A stretch of DNA of 64,000 bases from Taudactylus pleione (GCA_031769625.1 JAUIMM010000040.1:10852501-10916500); one strand, 5' to 3'. Counted from the stretch's first letter, positions 11,724 to 22,291 are shown. The notes: generated from the sequence alone by a model not told the origin. Program-made: numbers and translations.

Positions 11724-12328
11724 TGTGATAGGATCACTGGTAAAGTGGTCTGTGACAGGGACATTTATCCCAGATTCCTGTCTTATGTGTTTTAAATCCC
11801 CAGGAGAAAGTCTGCAGTGTAGCAGGCTTGAGTCTCGGCTTTTTGAAAAGCCGGTTTGGGACCTGGGGGTTGTGGGTGAGAGGAGAGGGAGGGCTCCACC
11901 TATGGCCACTCCAGGTTTTGGTTCTCACAGCCTGGTAACAGGCTTGTTAGGGTTTCCACCTGAGAGTGGCCAATATAAGCCTAGTGTGTTTAGGGCTGAG
12001 TGTCTCACCTGGGAGAGCAGACAGGGAGTTTGCTCAGAGACACTTGAAAAACCCTATTTGTAAGTACTGTGCTGTGCTTTGTTGCTGGCGAGGGCATTAG
12101 GCCCTGCCAGGTTCTGGTAGTGAGGGAACCACCTGTGAAGTTAGTGCCCCGACAGGGCTAGGATTTGTGTTTTGTTTTCTTTATGTTATTCCTGACATTG
12201 TACAATAAAGACTGGCGCCAACCAGCTTGTACTTGAATCCAGTCTGGCGTACTGTTTCCCAGCTGCTGTGTGTGTAAGGGAGGAGTCCTCTACCCAGGAG
12301 AGGGACCCCCTAACCTGACTGTGTTACA
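11724..12328 (+). mobile_element. Probable solo LTR of a retroelement
   Basis: About 605 bp running from TGTGATAGG to GTGTTACA, the usual TG...CA limits of an LTR. It is GC-richer than its flanks. It contains a TATA-like GCCAATATAAGCC near 11968 and a polyadenylation signal AATAAAG near 12204, in U3-to-R order. No gag/pol or primer-binding site follows, so it would be a solo LTR. No target duplication is visible (TGCGT versus GCATA), so the exact ends are uncertain. The 112-residue ORF across it has no family resemblance. Confidence 0.55.
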
Positions 12329-12603
12329 GCATATAAACTTCCAATATATTACACATTAGGCATTTATACTGTATTGCGTTCACAGTGTATACAATTGCAC
12401 CGCTGTATATAAATAAATATCTGAAGAGTCCAATTTACTTATATAAACATGAATGTACATGCCAAACAATTTATTTTTACATTTCTATAACTAATACTTT
12501 TGTTGATGGCAAAACCGCCAATAAAAGATCTATAGTCAGATAAAGTTGATGTGTTGTAAGGTCGACTTATGGGTAAATAAGTAACACAGAACATAACAAA
12601 ATG

Positions 12604-13390
12604 GGTAGCATTGTTGCCAAACAATACAATGGGTTGAATTCCCACCAAAGCCCAATCTGTGAGGAGTTTGCATGTTCTCACTGTGCTTGCACAAAAACAT
12701 ACTAGCAGGCTAATTGGCTTCTACCAAAAATATTACAAAATGTAAAGAGAAACCCGCACCAGGTTAGATATGGTAAATAGATAGATGAAGAGTAATCCCA
12801 TAGCTAACCAAATAGTCTTCACTACTTTATTAGACTATATGCAATAGATATAGGTAGGTGCTACCCATTGATTAAAAATTAATAGACTTAAATATATATA
12901 GAAATAAAGGAATCAATTGTAAAGTGGGTGCACTCAAATCTCTTCTTTCAATAAAATATCTAAATTGTTATTAAATATATTACAAACTGTTAATCGGGCT
13001 TACCAACATATAATACAAGAATACTAATAATTGCTTATTTTGCTCAAACATTGTTTAATATTGACACATTGTTCAAAACAAATGGAACAATGTGTCAATA
13101 TTAAACAATATTGGAGCAATAATTTGCACAATACAGTGCAGTGATATTTGTATAAAATAAACAATTATTAGTATTCCTGTATTATATGTTGGTAAGCCCG
13201 ATTAACAGTTTTTAATATATTTAATACAAATTTAGATATTTTATTGAAAGAAGAGATTTGAGTGCACCCACTTTAAAATTGATTCCTTTCTTTCTATATA
13301 TATTTAATTCTACCAAATAATATACCTCCGTGTGTGGAAGGAAAACTTAGACTGTTAGCTCTAATGGGGCTGGGACTGAATAAGTACTTA
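12604..13390 (+). mobile_element. tRNA-derived SINE (HE1/V-SINE-like), split by an insert
   Basis: The head carries a TAGCATTGTTGCC A-box-like stretch and GGGTTGAATTCCCA, close to a pol III B box. Next comes the strongly conserved body GGAGTTTGCATGTTCTC, then AAAAACATACTAGCAGGC and TAATTGGCTTCT. The SINE continues after the insert with TGTGTGGAAGG and a 3' part reading TAGACTGTTAGCTCTAATGG and GGGCTGGGACTGAA, like the tail shared by vertebrate L2-related elements. The insert at 12729-13307 is flanked by TTCTACCAAA on both sides. Confidence 0.7.
12729..13307. mobile_element. Small palindromic insert with 10-bp target duplication (PLE-like architecture)
   Basis: The target TTCTACCAAA is duplicated at 12719-12728 and 13308-13317. 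The palindrome arms are about 12885-13075 and 13112-13307; both contain GTGGGTGCACTCAAATCTCT-type sequence and CATATAATACA, and the centre is AACAATGTGT-rich. A one-sided segment of about 156 bp (12729-12884) lies only on the left, as in the larger PLEs here. No coding sequence remains. PLE assignment rests only on this architecture and the variable-length target duplication. Confidence 0.6.
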
Positions 13391-13391
13391 A

Positions 13392-13547
13392 AATAAAGAC
13401 AGGGGACCTGGTTTTGACTTAAACGCACCATTCTGCACATGCATCTTAGTTGCACTGCGCATATAACCAGACTCCATACGCACAATAGTCTCAAAAATTT
13501 CTAGAAAATGTATTGGGTGTTCCTGGGTGGTGACAGGGAGGATGCTG
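13392..13547. other. Short unassigned spacer
   Basis: Lies between the SINE tail and the point where LTR homology begins. Confidence 0.3.
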
Positions 13548-13852
13548 TGTCAGCCCTGCATCTGGATCAACAGGGTGTGTACCCAGTACATCACCCAAGT
13601 GCAAAACTTGCAGTATCATTCTCCTGTGCTTTCCTTGTGATAGTGTTCTTCCATTTCCAACTTGTGCCAGATACCTGACCAAAGGGCCACGACCTGCTTG
13701 CTGGGTGCAGCTTAAGCCAAAATCCCACTTGGAGGGGTCACTGGTGAACACCACCCAGTAAATTAGACTCTGTGCCTTTGGTCAGGTCTAGCTAAAATCC
13801 GGCACTTGTGGATGAGGAAGGCATATATCCAGGCCCCTCGCCTCAGATTCCT
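13548..13852 (+). repeat. Truncated 5' LTR of the gypsy element
   Basis: From CTGTGTCAGCCCTGC to GCCTCAGATTC it matches 21590-21871 closely, with a few indels such as an extra GGTGCAGC-type stretch here. Shared markers are AACAGGGTGTGTACCCAGTA, ACCTGACCAAAGGGCC, GTAAATTAGACTCTGTGCC and GGCATATATCCAGGCCCC. Compared with the 3' copy, the first 540 or so bases are missing. No obvious tRNA primer-binding site follows. Confidence 0.75.
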
Positions 13853-13931
13853 TTCTCAACATGGGTCCACATTTTCTAATCCCTCTACAGGGGACCACCA
13901 TAGCTCAAATTTGACAGTTTGTACAGGCACT

Positions 13932-14872
13932 ATGGAAGCCATAGGATCTCAGTGTGCAGGGGCATTACAAGATCTCACCTCTCACATCAAGAATCAGGAG
14001 GCAGCACAACGTCAGGTGGCTCAATATCTCCTGGAACTCTCTGGTCAATTACTCTCCATTCAGTCGACTCTGGTAACTATACTTCCTGTTCCCTCTGGAT
14101 CTCAGTAACTCCTCCAGTAGTAGTAACTTAAAAGTCTCATCTATAGTTGGCCTCTCCTGAGCACTTTGATGGAAACCCCAGATGCTGCCACAGTTTCATC
14201 AATCAGTACGAGATACAGTTCGAGTGCCTGCCCTAGAATTTCCTCACTCCAAGGTCAAAGGTGGCATAATTCATCTCCTTACTATCTGGAATTGCCTTGG
14301 ATTTGGTCTCTCCATTATGGAAGCGAGCTGATCCTCTTGTCTCTAATTATGAAAATTGTATTTGTTTTTTCTAAAGAATCTTTGATGAGCCAGGCTGGAC
14401 TGCCTCGGCTTCCTTTGATCTCCTACGAGTTTGTCAAGGGACACGTAGAGTGGGCCAGTACATGTTTCAATTCCAGATGATTGCTTCTGAGTTAAAGTGG
14501 AATAATGAGGCAGCATTTCTTCATGGATTGTCTGAGAGAATGAAGGATGAGTTAGATTGTTGAGATGTTCCTGAGTCCTTATCTAATGTAATATCTTTAT
14601 GTATTAAGATTGACTTACACCACAGAGAATCACAGGCTAGTAGAGAGTGTGAAGATCATTTCAAGGATCGATTTTTGCCAACTGCACGTTCTTTCTCTCC
14701 TGAATCAACTAAAGAGGAACCTTTGCAGGTCAACAGGTCTCGTTTGACTTTGGCTGAGAGAACACGCTGATTCCAGAACAAGCTTTGCCTCTACTGTGCA
14801 GCACCTGATCATATTCTTAAAGTTAGTCCTCTCCTCTTGGGAAACCAGAGACCCTAACTGGTTCTGAGAGCA
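13932..14872 (+). pseudogene. Ty3/gypsy gag remnant (sushi-like)
   Basis: A start at 13932 opens a coiled-coil-like N-terminus (MEAIGSQCAGALQDL, then repeated Q/L-rich heptads). Then, with frameshifts, a retrotransposon gag capsid core is readable: FISLLSGIAL with LVSPLWKRADPLV (14255-14340), GQYMFQFQMIASELKW (14455-14505), and AAFLHGLSERMKDEL (14509-14555). The end reads KLCLYCAAPDHILKVSPL (14780-14835), a degraded C-x2-C-x4-H-x4-C zinc knuckle whose last Cys is lost. The capsid builds the retrotransposon particle and the knuckle binds its RNA. Order and spacing fit vertebrate chromodomain gypsy elements. There are multiple frame breaks and at least one in-frame stop. Confidence 0.75.
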
Positions 14873-14959
14873 TCCAGTTGGGGTGTTAACTAAGCCTTCC
14901 CATTCATTGAATAGTCTTCTACCAGTGTCTATTCATTTCTAGACTCAAATAAAAAATGT

Positions 14960-15368
14960 TAAAGCCTTGATGACTCAGGAGCTGCCAGAAATTTTAGTTC
15001 TGAATCTTTGACACATGAACTAGGAATCCTGGTTTTCCTCTTCCAAGCAAGATGGCACTTTCTGGAGTAGATGGCAATGTTACCCTAGGAGATGTTATAT
15101 CTTCAGTGACTCTACCTGTTTTACTTCGGGTAGGATGCCTACATCAAGAGGAGTTAGAATTATTGGTTCTACCTAAAACTCCCTAGTCCTAGGTCAACCA
15201 TAGCTTAAGGCTCATTACCCCACACTGAACTGGTCCACCATGCATGTACTGGCTTGGGGATACAATTGTTTTTTCCTTTGTGTTGTTCCAGTATGAACCC
15301 AACAAGTCTCTACTGACTCTTCCCCAAAGCTTCCTACATCTGATCAATTGACTTCTAAAGCAGATTCT
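14960..15368 (+). pseudogene. Gypsy protease region remnant
   Basis: At 14969-15033 one frame reads DDSGAARNFSSESLTHELG, which contains the D-S-G active site of the retropepsin fold, with Asp-Ser-Gly at 14972-14980. It lies between the gag knuckle and RT, as expected in a gag-pro-pol order. The protease would cut the polyprotein. Flanking frames are broken, so no continuous ORF exists. Confidence 0.65.
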
Positions 15369-16832
15369 TATCTGCCAAAACCATATTAAGATTTCTCTGA
15401 TGTTTTGTGTGAAAAGCTGCAGACAAATTGCCTCTCCATCGCCCTTGGGACTGCAGCATCGATCTAATCACTGGAAAGATGCAATCTCGTGGCTGTATAT
15501 ACCCTCTTTTGGTTCCAGAAACAGCTGCTATGTTGGACTACATAAAAGAAAACATGGTCAAGGGTTTTATAAGACCATCTTCCTCTCCTGTCTGGGCTGG
15601 ATTATTCTTTGTCAAGAAGAAATAGGGGGTCTCAGACCCTGCATAGACTACCATGGGCTGAATCAAATCACCATAAAAATAGATATCCTTTGCCAATCAT
15701 CACAAAGCTTTTTGATAAAGTTCGTGGAGTGTCCCTTTTCACTAAATTGGATATCCATGGAGCCTATAATTTAATCCATATTAAGTCAGGGGATGAGTGG
15801 AAAACCACTTTTAATATGCAAGACAGCCATTTTGAGTACTTGGTGATGCCTTTTGACTTCTGTAATGTGCCAGCAGTCTTTCAGAGCTACGTCAATGAAA
15901 TCTTCTGAGATGTCCTTTACAAATTTGTTGTAGGATTATTTTTTTCAGAGAACCTGTAATCCAATCGTCTACATGTCAGAGAGGTTTTGTCCCATCTTCA
16001 AAGTCATCATCTGTATGGGAAAAATTTCGAATGTCTTTTTGAACAGTCTTCCATGCAATTTTTGGGGCACATCATATCGCAAAATTCCCTTCAAATGGAT
16101 TCAGACAAGCTACGAGCCATCCAAGACTGGCCCCAACCAAACTCTTTGAAAACCATCCAACGGTTTCTTGGCTTCTCTATTTATTATAGAAGATTCATTT
16201 TAAACTTTTCTACTATCCCCCATCATGGCTCTCACTAAGAAGGGTGCAAATGCATCTCATTGGCCTTCTGCAGTGGTGGCTGCTTTCCAAGCTCTCAAAA
16301 CAGCTTTTTCCACAGCTCCAATTCTTTGTCAACCACAACTTGAGAAACTCTTCATGTTAGCAGTCGATGCCTCTTCAGTAGGAATGGGAGCTTTACTGTC
16401 TCAAGTGGCTGAAGATGGGAAGACTCATCCTTGTGGTTTCTTTTCTCATAAATTTTCCCCAGATGAGAAGAATTATGCCATAGGGTATCAAAAATGCTTG
16501 GCTATGAAATTGCCAATAGAGGAATGGAGACGCTTTTGGGAAGGTGCAAAAATCCCAATTGCAATCATCACCGATCATATGAATCTTCTTTATCTCAATA
16601 CAGCTCATCGTTTGAATGCCAGATAAACTCGCTGGTCTTTTTTTTTTTCCAGGTTCGATTTTAAAGTCCAATTTAATCCTAGCATACAAAATAAAAAGGC
16701 TGATGCACACTCCTGGTCCTTTCTGCCTCCACAAGAAGAAGAAGAACATCCTCAAGTTTGTCCTATTCTAGAACCTCTTGATTTTTCTCAAACTCAGTTG
16801 CTGACTCCTCCTCCTGGCAAGATCTTTGTGGC
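15369..16832 (+). pseudogene. Gypsy reverse transcriptase and RNase H, interrupted
   Basis: RT entry reads [13 protein letters not shown] (15430), then [32 protein letters not shown] (15565-15625), NRYPLPIITKLFDKV (15680), FTKLDIHGAYNLI with the motif A Asp (15740), and FEYLVMPFDFCNVPAVF (15830-15885). The expected YxDD catalytic box near 15930 is gone; the frame reads FVVGLFFSE. A connection segment (FLGHIISQNSLQMDS, IQRFLGFSIYYRRFI) and RNase H (LAVDASSVGMGALLSQ, GFFSHKFSPDEKNYAIG, IITDHMNLLYL) follow to about 16640. Homology stops at 16832, exactly at a PLE insertion, and resumes with integrase after 20433. Frameshifts occur near 15610, 15910 and 16210. Confidence 0.88.
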
Positions 16833-16920
16833 ATATAGGTAAATTTAAGGATTCATGCTAATGAGTAGTACCTCTAGCTGCTGAACACCGAGAAGGTATC
16901 CCCACCTTCCTAAATAGTAT
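16833..16920. repeat. One-sided PLE extension (element 1)
   Basis: 88 bp lying between the target duplication and the left arm, with no counterpart at the right end, where the arm directly abuts the target. Confidence 0.65.
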
Positions 16921-18325
16921 GAAATATATAGTTGGTGTCCGCGCTCTGGGGTCCTATGTTGTCATTATCTGATGGTGATCTATAGTATATACTCCTAATG
17001 TGTTGGTTAAAGTGTGGAAACCTAAGTGAATGAAATTACATTTGATTAATGGTTTATATGTTATGCTATATAGACCAAATTCTAAAGTCTTGATATCACA
17101 GTCCTGGTGTGAACCACCTGTAGATTACTGTAGGAAGGCTGTTCTTAAAACATTGGTCCTGGTGACAAACACTGGTTTGCTACAACTTTAGGCAGTGTAT
17201 TCATCTGTATGTGAATCAAAGTTATGATTGATGATGTTAAAAAGTTCCTGATGTGAAATAACATAATAAAGATGTGTTCTCCCCTCTCCAAATGGTCTCT
17301 GTACCAGGAAACTGCCACTCCACCTCAATAATTCACAAAACAAACCACAGTATCAGGTGCTGATGGAGATTATGATGCGGAAGATAGGTAGCGTGTAGGA
17401 CTTACCAAGCTCTCTGCGTATTTCTGCTGGTCCACCAAATGCACTTTCTTGTATGGTTGTTAGGTATGGGTGTAAGGGGCAGGGGACATAGGGTCCAATG
17501 ATACCTTGACAGAACACTATATATAAGGGGAAGGGTTAAAGTACATTTATTACTCTGTACCCATGCCTAGTTATGGCAATATGGGTATCAGAGAGAAAAT
17601 TTAACAATACAGGTACATATCATAAAGACATGTGTGCTGAGGATAAAAATATAATAGTCACGTTTCCAATGATGGTAATGTCCCAATGCGTTTCATCCCA
17701 TGTGGGGACTTTTTCAAGGGTAGGTGAAATGGTGGTCCCAGATCGGGGTTTAAATACCTTGTAAAATGCATCCATGTAATCACCGGTCCGTTACTTCCAG
17801 TTTTCTGGTGTGTGCGCTCCCTCCGCGTCATCCACTAGAGCGCGATCTGTCCTGTGTTGTTGCATTTCCATGTGGTGTTCGAAATGACTGCTCTAGCTCT
17901 ATAGTCTATGTGCAGACATAGTATAACATAAGTCAGTGTCCATGTATTCTCCTAAAGCACATCTGTTGTTCTGTTCTCCACTAATGTGTTAGAGGAGATA
18001 ATGTCACCACTATGCGGGTGGCCATTTTGGGTATGATTTTCTACATTGGTACTAATGCGATGTCTTCCATTAATCTGTTGTACTTTTGTCATTCATTATT
18101 CTACAGGTAGAGTACTTACATAATTTCAACCTTGGTCCTTAAGCATAGTACAATGTGTGGCATGATACTAAATTATGTTGGCTGTGGTTCTTTACAATAT
18201 ATATACAGTATATGCACTTGAAAGTTTGTATTAATTACAAGTGCAATATATCTTGGATTTTATATATCTTGTAGCCTTATTGATTACCACATGTTTTTTA
18301 TTTTTATTTATTTTAATTTTTTAAT
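16921..18325 (-). repeat. Left inverted arm of PLE element 1
   Basis: Starts GAAATATATAGTTGGTGTCC, the complement of the right end of the element. It pairs along its full length with 19040-20433; further markers are CTGGGGTCCTATGTTGTCAT, GTGTTCTCCCCTCTCC and CTTGGTCCTTAAGCATAGTA. It is the 3' UTR-like part of a PLE in reverse orientation. Chance ORFs only. Confidence 0.85.
17678..17726 (-). ncRNA. Hammerhead-like motif, element 1 left arm
   Basis: On the minus strand: ACCCTTGAAAAAGTCCCC, then a CACAT loop, GGGATGAAACGC and ATTGGGA. The GAAACGC block and a stem II pairing (TCCC with GGGA) are present, but the CTGAnGA box is degraded to TTGAAAA. Likely a decayed ribozyme. Confidence 0.35.
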
Positions 18326-18329
18326 TAGT

Positions 18330-18834
18330 GGTGAACCTTATAAAAAGCAAACAACATATATAAACAATGCACTTTAGATAGACAGGTAGTGAAATCTGGC
18401 TTTAACCATTGTGGACGATGCATGGCCTGCAAACAATTGAGATGCAAAAGCACTGCACCAACAGAACAACTAACTGTTCTGAATACTGGAAAGACATATA
18501 AAATTAAGAACATGATCACTTGTGACAGTCGTAACATCATTTATGTCCTAAAATGCCCCTGTCAATTACAATGTGTAGGGAGAACAACTAGACCCTTAAA
18601 AGTAAGGATAAATAAGCACATCAATAACATCAAGAAGGCCTTTGTTGGGCATAGTGTATCAGACCACTTTAGGAGCATGCATAAAGGCAAACCAGACGGC
18701 CTTAAATTCATTGGGATAGAATCAGTAGAACCCAACTGGAGAGGGGGGGACCACTCAAGTAGGATCAATAGAGTAGAAACCGCTGGATCTTTGAGATGAA
18801 GACCCTACATCCAGAAGGCTTTAATTTAGATCCA
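18330..18834 (+). pseudogene. PLE C-terminal GIY-YIG endonuclease fragment
   Basis: Read from about 18350: a basic linker (TLDRQVVKSGF), a Cys cluster CGRCMACKQL (18416-18445) like the zinc-finger-like motif that precedes GIY-YIG in Neptune-type PLEs, then a nuclease core with IIYVLKCPCQLQCVGRT (18537-18587) in place of the GIY...YIG pair, followed by RPLKVRINKHINNIKK with the conserved Arg. SDHFRSMHKG follows the core, where PLEs usually carry an R-H-F box. The ORF stops at 18799, but a one-base shift restores RWIFEMKTLHPEGFNLD, the normal PLE ending. GIY-YIG nucleases nick target DNA to prime reverse transcription. The RT is not present here. Confidence 0.85.
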
Positions 18835-19039
18835 TAAGAATTGGTTGCAGTTGTTGCATACCTCAGATACACTTCAGCTGATGACACTGCAAGAGTCCCT
18901 TGAGTTATGGGTATCAAATGTATGAAACAAAGACACTGATCAATAAAGGATGATATTATATTATAGAACATTATCACACCATAGGCTAATTTATGACAAT
19001 ATAAACAAAACACTACTCTTATATTGCAGAGGTTACAAT

Positions 19040-20433
19040 CAAACAATAAACAAAACAAAAAAATAAATAAAAATAAAATAAAACAAACATGTGGTAATCA
19101 ATGAGGTTACAAAATATATATATAATCCAAGATATATTGCACTTGTAATTAATACAAACTTTCAAGTGCATATATATATATTGTTGAGAAACACAGCCAA
19201 CATAATTTAGTATCATGTCACACATTGTACTATGCTTAAGGACCAAGGTTGAAATTATGTAAGGACTCTACCTGTAGAATAATGAATGACAAAAGTACAA
19301 CAGATTAATGGAAGACATCGCATTAGTACCAATGTAGAAACTCATACCCAAAGTGGCCACCCACATAGTGGAGACATTATCTCCTCTAACACCTTAGTGG
19401 AGAACAAAACAACAAATGGACACTGACTTATGCTATACTATGTCTGCGCATAGACTATAGAGCATGCGCAGTCACCTCGAACACCACATGGTAATGTAAC
19501 AACACAGGACAGATCGAACTCTAGCGGATGATGCAGAGGGTGCATGCACACTGGAAAACCTGAAGTAATGGACCAGTGATTACATGGATGCATTTTACAA
19601 GGTATTTAAACCCGATCTGGTACCACCTTTTCACCTACCCTTGAAAGGGTCCCCACATGGGATGAAACGTGTTGGGACATTACCATCATTAGAAACATGA
19701 CTTTTATATTTTTATCCTCAGACCATATGTCTTTATGATTTGTACCTGTATTGTTAAATTTTCTCTCTGATACCCATATTGCCATAGCTAGGCATGGGTA
19801 CAGAGTAATACATGTATTTTAACCCTCCCCCATATATAGTGTTCTGTCAAGGTGTCATTGGACCCTGTGTCCCCTGCCCCTTACACCCACACCTAACAAA
19901 CATACAAGAAAGTGCATTTGGAGGACCAGCAGGAATACGCCGCGAGCTGGGTAAGTCCTACAGGCTACCTATCTTCGCACCATAGTGTCCATCAGCACCT
20001 GATACTGTGGTTTGTTTTGTGAATTCTTGAGGTGGAGTGGCAGTTTCCTGGTAAAAAGACCATCTGGAGAGGGGAGAACACATCTTTATTACGTTATTTC
20101 ACATCAGGAACTTTTTAACATCATCAATCATAACTTTGATTCACATACAGATGAATACACTGCCTAAAGTTGTAGAAAACCAGCATTTGTCACCAGGACC
20201 GATGTTTTAAGAACAGCCTTCCTACACTAATCTACAGGTGGTTCACACCAGGACTGTGATATCAAAACTTTAGAATTTGGTCTATATAGCATAACATATA
20301 AACCAATAATCAAATGTATTTTTGTGCACTTAGGTTTCCACACTTTAACCAACACATTGGGAGTATATACTATTAATCACCATCAGATAATGACAACATA
20401 GGACCCCAGAGCATGGACACCAACTATATATTT
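19040..20433 (+). repeat. Right inverted arm of PLE element 1
   Basis: Inverted partner of 16921-18325, ending GGACACCAACTATATATTTC against the target duplication. It lies downstream of the GIY-YIG stop and so would be the 3' UTR/pseudo-LTR of the coding copy. Confidence 0.85.
19632..19679 (+). ncRNA. Hammerhead-like motif, element 1 right arm
   Basis: CTACCCTTGAAAGGGTCCCC, then a CACAT loop, GGGATGAAACG and TGTTGGGAC. Possible stem I is CCC with GGG across the predicted site, and possible stem II is GTCCC with GGGAT. The GAAACG block is intact; the CTGAnGA box is degraded to TTGAAAG. Confidence 0.4.
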
Positions 20434-20940
20434 CAAGATCTTTGTGGCGCCTCAGTTGCATAAGAATTTATTAACTTGGGCTCATGCCTCCTTGTTTGCT
20501 GGCCACTCGGCCATCCTCAAAACATTTACGTTTTTACAGCGCTTTTACTGGTGTCCCACTATGAAGGAAGATATCCGGAATTTTATTATTTCCTGTGCCA
20601 AGTGTGCTCAGCATAAATCCACTCGCAACAAAAAAATTGTCCCTTTGCTTCCTCTGCCTACACCTTGGACTCATCTGTTGATGGATTTTATCACTGAGTC
20701 ACCATCCTCTAAGAGACACAATACTATCTGGGTGGTAGTAAATCAATTTTCAAAGATGGACCATTTAATTCCCTTGGTAGGACTTCCTTCAGCTCCACAG
20801 TTAGCCAAAATGTTTATTCGTGAAGTCTTCCATCTTCATGGACTACCCAAGGAGGTAGTGTCGGATCGAGGTGTACAATTTCTGGCCAAATTCTGGAGGG
20901 CTTTATGTGCCTCTTGTGGAATTAAACTGCAGTTTTCTTA
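20434..20940 (+). pseudogene. Gypsy integrase remnant
   Basis: Resumes gypsy pol after the PLE. The HHCC zinc finger reads TWAHASLFAGH and ISCAKCAQHKS (20475-20630). The catalytic core shows the first Asp in LLMDFITESP (near 20681) and the second in VVSDRGVQFLAKFW (20855-20895). The frame ends at GIKLQFS; the third catalytic residue (Glu) and the rest of the core are absent because the sequence jumps to the chromodomain. The protein would insert the cDNA copy. VVVNQFSKMDHLIPL differs from the usual VVVDRFSKM by D-to-N. Not functional. Confidence 0.88.
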
Positions 20941-21045
20941 AGCCTATTACCTGATGTCCATGCTCCACAGCTTGTTAAAGCTTTTCATAAAGAATTTCCA
21001 GATCAGTCTCATGGGTGTCTGGAGTCCACCCTGAAAGAGGGATAC
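20941..21045 (+). pseudogene. Gypsy chromodomain tail and polypurine tract
   Basis: In a shifted frame the sequence reads VHAPQLVKAFHKEFP, the usual end of the chromodomain in vertebrate chromoviral gypsy elements, then a GCLESTLKEGYCQ tail. GAAAGAGGGA at 21033-21042 is a plausible polypurine tract just before the 3' LTR. Several hundred bases of integrase and chromodomain are deleted before it. The chromodomain places the element among chromoviruses (sushi-like). Confidence 0.7.
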
Positions 21046-21871
21046 TGTCAGGTTGCAGCCTAGTATCATCCATTACTCACCTCAGCACTGGTTGCCCCTG
21101 ACCTCTCAAGCAACCATACGCGAGGTGCGGCGACGAGTGATGCATGGAGGATTATACCTGAGGTCTGTTAGGACATCCATGTGCTCGCTCCGTGATTTGG
21201 TTCCTGCAGTTATCATCATAGGTGTAGCCATGACAGTCTACATCACCTGTTTGCCCTTTACCCAATGGTTGCATTGGTTGCTGTCAGCTGACACTATCCT
21301 CCAGTGGACTGCTACCTTGTGGTATTTAGCCGGGCTCCAGATAACAGGAAGTTGCTTGTACAATGTTGTTACTTCCAGTGTATACTTGCAGTTGCAGCAT
21401 TCCAGGTTCCAAGTTCTTTTCTTCCAGTGATACTCTCCTAGTGTTACCCACAGTGTGAGTGTACTCAGTACATCATCCGAGTACTATCTTCGAAGTGTCA
21501 TCATCCAGTGCCAGTTCTGCATCTGGAGCCAAAGTGTGTGTACTTAGTATGTAACCCAAGTACAAACTCCTAGTGCCATTCTCCTGTGTCAGCCCTGCGT
21601 ATGGATCAACAGGGTGTGTACCCAGTACATCCCCCAAGTGCAAAACTTTCAGTATCATTCTCCTGTGCTTTCCCTGTGATAGTGTTCTTCCAATTCTTAC
21701 TTGTGCAGGGTACCTGACCAAAGGGCCGTGACCAGCTTGCCCAAATCCGGCTTGGAGGGGTCACCAGTGAACACCTCCCAGTAAATTAGACTCTGTGCCT
21801 TTGGTCAAGTCTAGTCAACATCCAGTACTTGTGGATGTGGAAGGCATATATCCAGGCCCCTTGCCTCAGAT
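21046..21871 (+). repeat. 3' LTR of the gypsy element
   Basis: Begins TGTCAGGTTGCAG directly after the purine tract. Homology to the truncated 5' copy spans 21590-21871. The true right end is unclear because the match to the 5' side runs through GCCTCAGATTC without a clean CA terminus. Contains three internal tandem units (separate entry). Confidence 0.7.
21452..21665 (+). repeat. ~80-bp tandem repeat within the LTR
   Basis: Three diverged units start near 21452, 21531 and 21612. Each contains GTGTGTAC(T/C)(T/C)AGTA, then CCAAGT or CCGAGT, and (in the last two) CATTCTCCTGTG. They probably arose within U3 and may be duplicated promoter sequence. Confidence 0.6.
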
Positions 21872-22291
21872 TCTTGAAACTAATGCATATATAAGAGGTC
21901 TGCTTCTACCTTTAGTATGCTGCATCTTCCCCATTTTGTGTCATCTCTTCTATGTGTTGCTTATTCAACCCAGGGTAACCTATGTAGCGTGCCCAAAATG
22001 GATTACTTGCCCGGTTCCTATCATGGGTGGGTTATGTAACCTTTGGACTATATTACCCAAAATGGCTGCACTAACCCTGCATTAAGTTTATTGTCCCTGT
22101 TCACTCTTTTGATTGTTCTTCAGTTTGGTTTCTTCTTGCTGTAATACTAAACCTCTGTGGTATGCTTTTGATGCTTGTAAAGCGACTTTGAGTCCTTCTG
22201 GATATAAGCTCTATATAAATATTATCTGCAAAGAGACATCATTTATGAGTTGTTGCACCCACAAGGACACCAGGAAAATAGGACAGGGGTT
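21872..22291 (+). repeat. Unassigned, with an L2/CR1-like tail at 22160-22215
   Basis: TTGTAAAGCGACTTTGAGTC followed by GGATATAAGCTCTATATAAA at 22173-22215 resembles the common 3' tail of vertebrate L2/CR1-type elements and their SINEs. The rest was not recognised. Confidence 0.45.

Larger units (their letters stand above)
16833..20433. mobile_element. Penelope-like element with long inverted arms, inserted in gypsy pol
   Basis: The 15-bp target CAAGATCTTTGTGGC is duplicated at 16818-16832 and 20434-20448, which fixes both ends. Inside are an 88-bp left-only extension, a 1.4-kb arm, about 0.7 kb of unique DNA with the GIY-YIG coding remnant, and the inverted 1.4-kb arm. Removing the insert restores gypsy pol continuity. 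Pseudo-LTRs in inverted order and a one-sided extension are known PLE features. The large arms are non-coding, so most of the RT is absent. Confidence 0.85.

Noticed and set aside
11725..12063. 112-residue ORF as a host exon
   Set aside because: It lies within a TG...CA segment with TATA-like and AATAAA signals and overlaps an ORF on the other strand; LTR origin is the simpler reading.
15400..16240. Endogenous retrovirus
   Set aside because: Chromodomain tail, sushi-like gag and gypsy RT motifs with no envelope region fit Ty3/gypsy.
18389..18799. Free-standing homing endonuclease of the GIY-YIG family
   Set aside because: The Cys cluster, the H-F box and W-I-F...G-L-N tail are PLE features, and it lies between PLE arms.
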